Shown here in pieces: positions 7,307 to 14,450 of a stretch of 16,710 nt of DNA. Source of the stretch: an uncultured Colwellia sp. (GTDB lineage: Bacteria > Pseudomonadota > Gammaproteobacteria > Enterobacterales > Alteromonadaceae); contig CAJWBY010000102.1 of the NCBI GenBank assembly GCA_913020705.1, forward strand, positions 1-16,710, written 5' to 3'. A program made the position numbers and the translations under genes. The notes beneath the pieces were generated by a model. The model was not told the origin of the DNA. It was given only the letters and a program-made list of their open reading frames with translations, and ran no database searches. The stretch's first letter is position 1, and each line of letters opens with the position of its first letter.

Positions 7307-8464
7307 TTATGACTCTTTACTAAATAAAGCGGTTATTTCATCAAAGTTACTAATATTAAGTAACTCTGCTTTCTGCTCTAATGCACTAAAATCTTTATGT
7401 CCGGCTGCTGAGAAATATAAGCACGAAAGTATAAATAATACTAATTCATCTTGTTCACTTCCCTTAACTTTTAATTGACTTACTTTTTCTAAATGACTGA
7501 GCTGTTTGACCAAGCTGACATCAATATGCCATAACGACAACATCAGTGAAGAAGATGAAAATATACTGATAGCCATTGATTTTCGAATCTGACGATTAAG
7601 TAAATGTAAATTGTCAATCCCTCTCATAGAATATATCATCAGCTCATGTTTATAAGTACTTTTATGGCTGAGTAACAAAACGCCCAGTAAAGCAAAAACC
7701 AACACTTGCTCGGTTAAAGTAATATCGAACTTAACCTTAGACGTTAATGATTTCCGTACTTGTTGAAAGACTTTAGGGGCAATTAGAAAAGCTTCGCAGT
7801 ATTGATTAATGACTAATTGTTCTACATGATGCTGTAAAGTATCTTTCACTGCATAAATAATAGCGAAATTTACAACGCTGTTAATGCCTATGTTCCGACT
7901 AACCGCTTCAAGCAAATCTTTTGGCGTTTTACCATATATAGCTTTACTGGCTTGCCCCATGATGCGGGCAGAAAAAATTGCATCATGACTGACAATGTCA
8001 ATAACACGTTGAAGATCAAGACTTCCTTGCTCTCTCTCTTCCAGTAAAACCCGACAACTGCCTGGCATAGGAGGCATATTCTTAGCAATTTCAGTCAGCT
8101 TTTTAAAACTACTATCAGCACTACCTACTTGAGAAAGTTCACGAAACTGAGACGGGGTGACACCAAATTTCTGTCGAAATGCACGTTCAAAAGTTGCCCT
8201 TTCTGAATAACCCAGTTTTATTGACAATTCATCAATTTTACTGTGTTCGGTTAATAAAGCTTCCACGCAAAACTCATTCAAAAACTTACTTTGTATGAGT
8301 TTAAAACTGGTTTCTTCTTGAGCAAGTTTACGCCGAAAAGACGTCATACTCATGGCTAATGACGATGCACATTGCTCTATAGATAAAGTAGCGGGCAATT
8401 CACAATCTTGAAGTAAACGATTAACCGCTGCAGTTAGAAGTAAAGTGGGTTTACTATCATTCAT
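7307..8464 (-). CDS. AraC-type HTH / HDOD domain fusion protein
   Basis: Protein of 385 residues with an uncommon domain order. Residues about 10-112 form a complete AraC/XylS DNA-binding domain at the N-terminus. The first helix-turn-helix is around LSIEQCASSLAMSMTSFRRKL, and the second includes IDELSIKLGYSERATFERAF and ends KFGVTPSQFRE. Residues about 122-300 look like an HDOD domain, with the entry PPMPGSCRVLLEE, then VIDIVSHDAIFSARIMGQASKAIYG and EAVSRNIGINSVVNFA. HDOD domains resemble HD phosphohydrolases without the metal ligands and usually serve in signalling. A DNA-binding signalling protein is therefore inferred, with unknown signal and targets. The start has GAAG eight bases upstream. 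It lies 16 bases after the NUDIX gene, so they form one operon. Residues beyond 300 are not recognised. Confidence 0.88.
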   Translation of the reverse strand: MNDSKPTLLLTAAVNRLLQDCELPATLSIEQCASSLAMSMTSFRRKLAQEETSFKLIQSKFLNEFCVEALLTEHSKIDELSIKLGYSERATFERAFRQKFGVTPSQFRELSQVGSADSSFKKLTEIAKNMPPMPGSCRVLLEEREQGSLDLQRVIDIVSHDAIFSARIMGQASKAIYGKTPKDLLEAVSRNIGINSVVNFAIIYAVKDTLQHHVEQLVINQYCEAFLIAPKVFQQVRKSLTSKVKFDITLTEQVLVFALLGVLLLSHKSTYKHELMIYSMRGIDNLHLLNRQIRKSMAISIFSSSSLMLSLWHIDVSLVKQLSHLEKVSQLKVKGSEQDELVLFILSCLYFSAAGHKDFSALEQKAELLNISNFDEITALFSKES

Positions 8465-8480
8465 TTTGATTTCTTCACGT

Positions 8481-9038
8481 TTATTTAGTCAAAAGTTCAT
8501 TAACAATGAGTTTTAACAAAAAAGTTTCTCGTTCAATAGAAAGCCCTTTTTTTTGGCTATTCTCGATTGTATGTTCATTGTGACGAATAGCTTCATGAAT
8601 ATTCATCCAAATAGGATGCATGCCGTTATCAATTTCATGTGATTCAAGTTCAGGTTCAAGCAGTTCATCATCTATCGAACAAATATAACAGTAAGACTCC
8701 ATATGCATAAGTTCAAAACCGGGTTTATGCCAAGGCCTAAATTCTTCATATAAACCGAATTCTTGAATATTTTGCACATTATGCGCACCAGTTTCTTCTT
8801 TGAGTTCTCGAATTAAGCCATTAATATTACTTTCGCCTTCATCGATTCCGCCACCCGGTAAGCTATAATCGTGATAACGTTTGGTATAAAGTAATAGAAT
8901 ATTGTCACCATTGAGTACAATTGCGCGTGTCGCTTTTCGGGTGAAACTTTTTGCTAACATATCAGTGATATCAGGATGAATTGTTGATTTTAATAAACGC
9001 ATTGGGATATATACAAGTCTCTGGAAAATGAAATACAT
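8481..9038 (-). CDS. NUDIX hydrolase
   Basis: Predicted hydrolase of a nucleoside diphosphate linked to another moiety; the substrate cannot be read from sequence. The 185-residue protein carries a perfect NUDIX box at 63-85: Gly63, Glu69, then RELKEETGA at 77-85, with the metal-binding glutamates at 78, 81 and 82. The segment before it (AIVLNGDNILLLYTKRYHDYSLPGGG) is a standard NUDIX entry. The N-terminal 30 residues precede the fold. The ATG at 9038 and a second ATG at 9002 are both possible; neither has a good Shine-Dalgarno sequence, so the start is uncertain. An in-frame TAA upstream of 9038 excludes a longer product. It is the first gene of an operon with the AraC-HDOD gene, and a heptanucleotide repeat sits 27 bases upstream. 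Confidence 0.9.
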   Translation of the reverse strand: MYFIFQRLVYIPMRLLKSTIHPDITDMLAKSFTRKATRAIVLNGDNILLLYTKRYHDYSLPGGGIDEGESNINGLIRELKEETGAHNVQNIQEFGLYEEFRPWHKPGFELMHMESYCYICSIDDELLEPELESHEIDNGMHPIWMNIHEAIRHNEHTIENSQKKGLSIERETFLLKLIVNELLTK

Positions 9039-9064
9039 TAAAGGAAAGTGTTATTTCTTAAATA

Positions 9065-9099
<35 letters not shown>

Positions 9100-9284
9100 A
9101 CAATAATTCTTAAATAAAAGCGTATGTTACTACAGCGGCTAAACGTTGCCCTAAATATTTTATAAGGCCTTATTTAAATATTAGTAAAAGTGATGATAAA
9201 TTTGGAACATCAATCGGCTTTAGTTCATTTGATAAGTTTTTCATCTTGAAATGTAAAAGTATAGTACAAATAGAATTTCACACT

Positions 9285-10109
9285 TTATCGCCAATGCACA
9301 GGATCAACTTGGTAGTAGTTTTTTAGCTGATGATAAAGCTTCGGATGCATAGAATGAAACTGATTTGCTTGTTCAAAAAACACTTCACTGGTAACCGCAA
9401 AAAATTCAGCTGGATTTGTTGCACCATAATAATCAAATAATGAAGGTGAACCTGATTTTTCTTGCCTTTTAAGTATTTCGAATTGTGCAGAAAAAACATC
9501 AGACCAACATTTATAGCTCTGCCCTTTATCTAGTATTGGCGCCCCATTAGCTTTACCATTTTCTTGGTCTAGTTGGTGGGCAAACTCATGGATAACTACA
9601 TTATGTCCATCGTCAGGAATTTTCGCTCCCTCTAATGCGTCTTGCCAAGACAGTACAACTTTTCCAAAATCCCATGACTCACCAGCCAGAGCTACCTTTT
9701 GACTATACCTTAAACCATCAGCTCCCATATTTTGCTGCTCTTTAATGAAAGCTCTTGGGTAAACGAGTATGGTTTTAAGTTTAGGATAAAAGTTTGTTTT
9801 GCGATTAAGCAACAACAAACATGCTTGTGCCGCAATGGTAATTCGGATTTCATCTGTGATTTTAACACCATTACAACCCACGAACGTTTTTTCAGCCAAA
9901 AACACTTGAATATGCTGCTTCAACTGTAATTGTAGATCTGTAGGCATTTGTACAAAATATGGCATTCTTTGTTGAATGATTTTACGCCATGATTTTTTAA
10001 ACGGTTGGCTTCTTATTTTATCTCGCTGATACTCCCGCCAATAAGGCTTTCCTACAGAATAACCAATAAGTAAAACGCCAATAAAAATGGGAAGTAAGTA
10101 AGGTAACAT
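9285..10109 (-). CDS. MtfA-type zinc metallopeptidase (M90 family), membrane-anchored
   Basis: Family M90 metallopeptidase of 274 residues, near the length of E. coli MtfA (an aminopeptidase that interacts with the repressor Mlc). The zinc motif HEFAH is at 174-178 in VVIHEFAHQLDQENG. A downstream acidic segment NPAEFFAVTSEVFFE (232-246) supplies the third ligand, probably Glu235 or Glu242. The family motif VLVYPRAF-like (115-121) and the G-x-SWDFGKVVLSW segment are present. Unlike E. coli MtfA, it begins with a hydrophobic segment (MLPYLLPIFIGVLLIGYSV, residues 1-19) followed by basic residues, so it is probably tethered to the inner membrane with the enzyme in the cytoplasm. The gene stands alone. 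The ATG at 10109 has only a weak AAG-type ribosome-binding site. Confidence 0.9.
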   Translation of the reverse strand: MLPYLLPIFIGVLLIGYSVGKPYWREYQRDKIRSQPFKKSWRKIIQQRMPYFVQMPTDLQLQLKQHIQVFLAEKTFVGCNGVKITDEIRITIAAQACLLLLNRKTNFYPKLKTILVYPRAFIKEQQNMGADGLRYSQKVALAGESWDFGKVVLSWQDALEGAKIPDDGHNVVIHEFAHQLDQENGKANGAPILDKGQSYKCWSDVFSAQFEILKRQEKSGSPSLFDYYGATNPAEFFAVTSEVFFEQANQFHSMHPKLYHQLKNYYQVDPVHWR

Positions 10110-10340
10110 AATAGAATTTACTTGTTAGGGTTTACTATGAGGTAGGTACGATGTGATCAAATATCAAGCTGTTAAGAAGGATTATCGATTAAACTCATTA
10201 ATTACTATGAACTTTATTCTCTTAAGTTTTATTTCAATATAAATAAAAAAATTATACCTGCACATTACTTCATACTGAAAATCATTGTATCTACATTATC
10301 CATTATTGTATTAAATCCATATGAAAGGGATTTTACATAC

Positions 10341-11126
10341 TTAGAAAAAATCAGAATATCTATTAAAGTCTTCTTTATATATATTATGAACCATTAATTT
10401 TAGTTTATCATTATAGAAATTATTAGCTTCTGGATATTTATCATTATCAATAATAGGGAATATTTTAGTCCCAACAAATTCATTACTATCCTGTCTTATC
10501 GTATGGTGACTAGAGTGAATGAAGCTACCAATTTTAGTTTGGTTTAAGTTTAAGTTTAGTTCTAATTGACTTAATTCATCAACAGCATTAGGCAAATTGA
10601 TAGTAAAGGTCGGGGTAATTCCTTTATGTAGCTCTAAGGTATGTGTTTGAGCTTTATAGTGGGGATCACATTCATTTATATTTACCGTTTCTAAGTAATG
10701 AATAAACTCAGAAAAACTAAACCTATTCGTTTCATCAACTTTCCTTTTGAGAAAATCAGATATTACTTGATCAGAAAATCTATTTTTATTTGTGTGTATA
10801 TATGAACTAACCGCTCGTAGGTATGGATCTCGTACAATTTTTAATATTCGATAACTCTCAGGATGTCTAATTAAATCTTTCAGAGATTCTTTATGCTCTA
10901 TTGATTTTTGATAAACCTGAATTCTATATTTATGTACAAATTTATGATATTTCAGTGCACTTTCAAGATGCCCTGTTTGAGAAAAAAACCATTTAGTTGT
11001 AAAGGTACATCCCGTTTTAGGGCTCCAAAACAAAGCTATTTTTTTTTCTTTACTTACTAAAGGAGCATTTTTTTCAAAGGTTTTATAGGGCGAAATAAAG
11101 CTTTTAAAATAATTTAATACATTCAC
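10341..11126 (-). CDS. Sulfotransferase family protein (PAPS-dependent, carbohydrate type)
   Basis: Predicted transferase that moves sulfate from PAPS to an acceptor, probably a sugar of a surface glycan; the acceptor is inference. Of 261 residues, SPKTGCTFTTKWF (35-47) fits the 5'-phosphosulfate loop and KIVRDPYLRAVSSYIH (96-111) fits the 3'-phosphate motif, with Arg99 and Ser107 or Ser108. The rest is divergent. The start is GTG at 11126, decided by AAAGGAG six bases upstream; the overlapping ATG-TGA gives no product. The gene looks richer in A and T than its neighbours and stands alone between long intergenic regions, which may point to horizontal acquisition. No glycan-synthesis genes are beside it. 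Confidence 0.78.
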   Translation of the reverse strand: MNVLNYFKSFISPYKTFEKNAPLVSKEKKIALFWSPKTGCTFTTKWFFSQTGHLESALKYHKFVHKYRIQVYQKSIEHKESLKDLIRHPESYRILKIVRDPYLRAVSSYIHTNKNRFSDQVISDFLKRKVDETNRFSFSEFIHYLETVNINECDPHYKAQTHTLELHKGITPTFTINLPNAVDELSQLELNLNLNQTKIGSFIHSSHHTIRQDSNEFVGTKIFPIIDNDKYPEANNFYNDKLKLMVHNIYKEDFNRYSDFF

Positions 11127-11491
11127 ATCGCACTCCTTTAATTAAAGTAAAAAAACATGTTTTAATAACATAAGATACGTAACGAATTTTGACACAAATA
11201 CTATAGGTTTACTATATGCCAATGCAGTCTAATTAGGATAATGATAATTCCAACAATAACCACTAAATAGCAGTATTTTCATTATTGCATAAGCCTTTAA
11301 CCGATTATCTATAATTTAACCTTTACCATTTTAGCGCTACAAAAAGTCAAACGTTACTTGATGTAAACACAACTTAACCTGTGCTTTTCAATTTTAAAAA
11401 ATTCAACAATTTATGCGATAAAGTTATCATTCATTGATAACACCTCGTAACATAGATAACAGTCGATACCCCTTAGACTAAAAGAGAGTAT
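11127..11491. promoter_or_regulatory. Divergent intergenic region between the sulfotransferase gene and dsbB
   Basis: AT-rich region of 365 bases with no gene. Toward dsbB it holds a weak candidate promoter: TTCAAC at 11402-11407, a 17-base spacer and TATCAT at 11425-11430. A perfect dyad overlaps this -10 and is listed separately. Toward the sulfotransferase gene only the strong ribosome-binding site is evident. Confidence 0.35.
11423..11441. promoter_or_regulatory. Perfect 7-5-7 dyad upstream of dsbB, candidate operator
   Basis: GTTATCA, spacer TTCAT, TGATAAC: a perfect 19-base inverted repeat. It overlaps the candidate -10 and start point of the dsbB promoter, and a further half-site GATAAC recurs at 11455-11460. 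This placement is typical of a repressor operator. The binding protein is unknown. As RNA it would form only a weak hairpin. Confidence 0.4.
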
Positions 11492-11935
11492 ATGAACCAA
11501 AGTTCAACGTCGAAAACGATACAAAAAGAGTGGTTAGCATTGTTTTTAATCTGGATGCTCGCAACAATAAGCACAATAGCGAGCTTGTTTTTTAGTGAAG
11601 TAATGAAATTACCTGTTTGCGTACTTTGCTGGTATCAACGAATTGCAATGTACCCTTTAGTGCTTATTTTACCTTTAGCACTATTCCCATTCGATGCAAA
11701 AATATCCCGCTATGCTGGGGTACTCGTTCTATTTGGCTGGCTTACTGCATTATTTCATGTGTTATTAGTCGCTGGTTATATTCCTAAAAACGCACAACCC
11801 TGTGTACAAAATATCCCTTGTTCAGAAACACATTTAAATGTTTTTGGATTTTTAAATATGCCAATGATGTCTTTACTTACTTTTAGTATCATGGGTTTAT
11901 TGCTATTATTTGTTAAAAAATCGGAACCCTCATGA
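11492..11935 (+). CDS. DsbB family disulfide bond formation protein
   Basis: Inner-membrane quinone-linked oxidase that recycles a DsbA partner. It has 147 residues, shorter than E. coli DsbB (176) and closer to the BdbC-like branch. Four membrane segments are visible at about 15-35, 48-66, 72-94 and 122-141. The first periplasmic cysteine pair is Cys43-Cys46 (CVLC, followed by WYQR, a family signature). The second pair is Cys104 and Cys110, in the loop between segments 3 and 4. The start has GAGAG about six bases upstream. The gene overlaps the following DsbA-like gene by four bases (ATGA), so the two are co-translated partners. Confidence 0.93.
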   Translation: MNQSSTSKTIQKEWLALFLIWMLATISTIASLFFSEVMKLPVCVLCWYQRIAMYPLVLILPLALFPFDAKISRYAGVLVLFGWLTALFHVLLVAGYIPKNAQPCVQNIPCSETHLNVFGFLNMPMMSLLTFSIMGLLLLFVKKSEPS

Positions 11936-12582
11936 ACAAAAAAACACTCTTTATTAGCGTAAGCATAATCATTATTGTGGCTTTTATTGCTGCAGTAACA
12001 ATATTTCAAAAAGAAGAAATGAGCAAAAATGAAAATGCTTCGATAGACAACCTCAAAATAGTAGAACGTGAAAATGCTCCAATAAAAGGTTCATTAGATG
12101 CAAAAGTTACCATTGTAGAGTTCTTTGATCCTGCTTGCGAAACATGCGAAGTATTTTATCCTTTAGTGAATGACTTAATTAAAAAGTATCCTGGAAAGGT
12201 TAAAGTAATGATGCGTTACGCACCATTTCACGAAGGCTCAGATCAAGTTGTAAAGATACTTGAGGCAGCACACCTTCAAGGGCAATTTTGGCCAGCACTG
12301 GATATTTTATTTGCGAATCAACAACGTTGGACTCGCCACCATGTTGCACGTCCTAAAAGTGCTATCGCATTATTAAAAGACTTGCCTTTAGATAATGAAA
12401 AACTCATTCGTGATGCAAGTAGCAACGAGGTTATTCAATTAATAATACAAGATGTTGAAGACGGTAAAACGTTAAAAGTACGAGCTACTCCTCAATTCTT
12501 TGTGAATGGCAAACCATTAACAAATTTTGGCTATGCGCAGTTAACACAACTTGTTGAACAAGCAATTGCTGAAACTTATTAA
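11932..12582 (+). CDS. DsbA-like thioredoxin-fold protein, membrane-anchored, CETC active site
   Basis: Periplasmic thiol oxidoreductase expected to introduce or handle disulfides with the DsbB-like protein encoded just before it. Residues 5-25 are a single membrane anchor or uncleaved signal (TLFISVSIIIIVAFIAAV). The thioredoxin domain starts near 55. The active site is Cys69-Glu-Thr-Cys72 in EFFDPACETCEVF and the cis-proline is Pro187 (RATPQFFVNGKPL). CETC lacks the histidine typical of DsbA (CPHC), so its redox potential may differ. At 216 residues it fits the BdbD/DsbA-like class. Its ATG overlaps the dsbB stop, and a strong terminator follows about 70 bases downstream. Which proteins it oxidises is unknown. 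Confidence 0.92.
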   Translation: MNKKTLFISVSIIIIVAFIAAVTIFQKEEMSKNENASIDNLKIVERENAPIKGSLDAKVTIVEFFDPACETCEVFYPLVNDLIKKYPGKVKVMMRYAPFHEGSDQVVKILEAAHLQGQFWPALDILFANQQRWTRHHVARPKSAIALLKDLPLDNEKLIRDASSNEVIQLIIQDVEDGKTLKVRATPQFFVNGKPLTNFGYAQLTQLVEQAIAETY

Positions 12583-12650
12583 AATTAACCAATATTAAAC
12601 ATCAGCCAAGCAAAATTAATAATTCTGAAATAATCTGAGCTTAATAATAG

Positions 12651-12681
12651 AAAGGCGAACAATTCCATGTTCGCCTTTTTT
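12651..12681. terminator. Strong hairpin terminator between the dsb operon and proA
   Basis: AAAGGCGAAC, loop AATTCCAT, GTTCGCCTTT: a perfect 10-bp stem followed by TTT on the plus strand. It sits about 70 bases after the DsbA-like gene and 25 bases past the proA stop codon. On the minus strand the stem is followed by TTTC and a T-rich stretch, so it can serve both convergent genes. Confidence 0.88.
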
Positions 12682-12706
12682 GTTAGCCGCTTAATACGAA
12701 AGAAAA

Positions 12707-13978
12707 TTAAGGGCGAACTTGCCCCTGACCTGCCACACGATATTTAAAAATAGTCAGTTGTTCTAAACCTACTGGTCCACGCGCGTGAATTTTTCCAGTA
12801 GCAATCCCAATTTCAGCCCCCATGCCAAATTCACCACCGTCGGCAAACTGTGTTGAAGCATTGTGCATAACGATAGCCGAATCAACAGAGTTTAGAAAAA
12901 TTTCAGCTGTTTCGTCATTCTCAGTGATAATGGCATCTGTATGTTTAGACGAGTGTGTATCAATAAAGTTCAGCGCTTCTTCTAAGCCTTCAACCACTTT
13001 GACCGATATAATGGCATCAAGGTACTCAGTACCCCAATCATCATCAGTAGCAGCGTTAATACGTGAATCACAAGCTTGAGCAGCATGATCGCCACGAACT
13101 TCACAATTATCTAATGTGTTAACCAACTGCGGCAGAAATTCTGTAGCTATTTCTTGATCTATTACCAAACTTTCGGTGGCTCCACAGACACCTGTTCTAC
13201 GTAATTTCGCATTTTTAATAATACTTAATGCTTTTGTTAAGTCAGCATATTTATCTACATAAATATGATTATTGCCATCAAGGTGAAGTAGTGTTGGCAC
13301 TTGTGCTTCGTTTCTTACCAACTCTACTAAACCACGACCACCGCGAGGAATAACAAGGTCAACATAATCAGCACACTTTAGCAAAGCAGTTACCGCTGAG
13401 CGATCATCTGTATCCACCAACTGAATACAAGTGGCAGGTAAATTAGCTGCTCGCAATCCTGTTGCCATACATTCCACAATAATACGCGTGGAATTTAGAC
13501 TCTCAGAACCGCCACGCAAGATTACTGTATTACCAGACTTAAGACATAATGCTCCAGCATCCGCACCAACGTTAGGACGTGATTCATAGATCATCCCTAT
13601 AACACCAATGGGTGTCGATACTCGGGTAATTTTTAGACCGTTCGGACGATCAAACTTTGCTAATACACGACCTACAGGATCATCAAGTTTGGCAATATCT
13701 TCTAGGGCAACAGCCATACCTTCAATTCTTTCAGGGGTTAACTCAAGCCGATCAATAAATGAATCTGCTTTACCTGCCTGTTTTACGCTCAGCACATCTT
13801 TTGCATTGGCTTCTAGAAGTGCGGGCATATTCTGACGTAAAGCATTTGCAGCAACAGTTAATGCTTTATTTTTTTGTTCAGTCGTTGCGCACGCAAGAGA
13901 TTTAGCGGCGGCTTTGGCTTGTTTCCCAAGCGTTTCAATCATAGTTTCGATATTAATAGTTTTACTGTCGTTAGACAT
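12707..13978 (-). CDS. proA: Glutamate-5-semialdehyde dehydrogenase (gamma-glutamyl phosphate reductase)
   Basis: Second enzyme of proline synthesis: NADPH-dependent reduction of gamma-glutamyl phosphate to glutamate-5-semialdehyde in the cytoplasm. It has 423 residues, typical length. Family marks include [52 protein letters not shown], the catalytic Cys265 in [10 protein letters not shown], and the C-terminal [20 protein letters not shown]. The start has AAGGA eight bases upstream. Unusually, it is not downstream of proB in an operon but divergent from it across 472 bases. A consensus-like promoter lies about 220 bases upstream on the minus strand, implying a long leader. Confidence 0.97.
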   Translation of the reverse strand: MSNDSKTINIETMIETLGKQAKAAAKSLACATTEQKNKALTVAANALRQNMPALLEANAKDVLSVKQAGKADSFIDRLELTPERIEGMAVALEDIAKLDDPVGRVLAKFDRPNGLKITRVSTPIGVIGMIYESRPNVGADAGALCLKSGNTVILRGGSESLNSTRIIVECMATGLRAANLPATCIQLVDTDDRSAVTALLKCADYVDLVIPRGGRGLVELVRNEAQVPTLLHLDGNNHIYVDKYADLTKALSIIKNAKLRRTGVCGATESLVIDQEIATEFLPQLVNTLDNCEVRGDHAAQACDSRINAATDDDWGTEYLDAIISVKVVEGLEEALNFIDTHSSKHTDAIITENDETAEIFLNSVDSAIVMHNASTQFADGGEFGMGAEIGIATGKIHARGPVGLEQLTIFKYRVAGQGQVRP

Positions 13979-14251
13979 TGATGAGTTCCTTTGATTGTAT
14001 ATTTTTTTACAAATGTCGAAGAGTCAATAATGAACCATCCAATTTATCACATCATTCATAAATAATGACATGAAAATGTTGGTGACTTTGTTTACTCTGA
14101 ATTAAATGCAGATCGTTTTTCAGATGTGCCAGATGAACGATGTTGAAGCTCAAAAATACGTATTTCAAAGCAGTGATTTTGAGTTCAATTGAAAAAATAA
14201 GGATTTTAGTATATGCTCCCTGCACTCATTTGTCGATTGTTGTCAACTTCT

Positions 14252-14270
14252 AACGTTTATCACAAACGTT
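14252..14270. promoter_or_regulatory. Perfect 7-5-7 dyad in the proA-proB region, candidate operator
   Basis: AACGTTT, spacer ATCAC, AAACGTT: a perfect 19-base inverted repeat. It would lie upstream of the proposed proA -35 and about 30 bases downstream of the proposed proB start point. The protein that might bind it is unknown. Confidence 0.35.
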
Positions 14271-14314
14271 TCAGCAACTTTTTACACCTATTTTTAATTC
14301 GAACATTCACAAGT

Positions 14315-14331
14315 TACCAACTTTGTTGGTA
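14315..14331. promoter_or_regulatory. Perfect hairpin TACCAAC-TTT-GTTGGTA in the proB leader
   Basis: A 7-bp perfect stem with a 3-base loop, about 120 bases before the proB start. It is followed by GAAAATAG rather than a T run, so it is not a terminator as it stands. It may be an operator or an RNA leader structure. Confidence 0.3.
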
Positions 14332-14450
14332 GAAAATAGTGCAAATAAGACAAAAAATAAAAATCACGAAAATATCTGAATTTGGTGAACCGGCTTTGCA
14401 AATGGTTCAACTCAGTTATTTAATTTAATTAACCAAAGTATGGAGTAATT

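Larger units (their letters stand above)
13979..14450. promoter_or_regulatory. Divergent control region between proA and proB
   Basis: These 472 bases contain no credible gene. Overlapping promoters are proposed. Rightward for proB: TTGAAA (14189-14194), 17 bases, TATGCT (14212-14217). Leftward for proA: TCGACA (14236-14231), 17 bases, TATACT (14213-14208). Both would give leaders above 200 bases. The proB leader contains two perfect dyads, listed separately, and a third inverted pair TGAACC/GGTTCA (14386-14391, 14404-14409) close to the proB start. Confidence 0.4.

Noticed and set aside
11776..12009. 77-codon minus-strand ORF across the dsbB/dsbA junction
   Set aside because: It lies opposite two well-supported genes with clear motifs and has no family features.
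14386..14409. TGAACC/GGTTCA arms as a tRNA or attachment site
   Set aside because: The GGTTCA motif recalls a tRNA T-arm, but no acceptor, D-arm or anticodon arm can be formed around it and no integrase is near.
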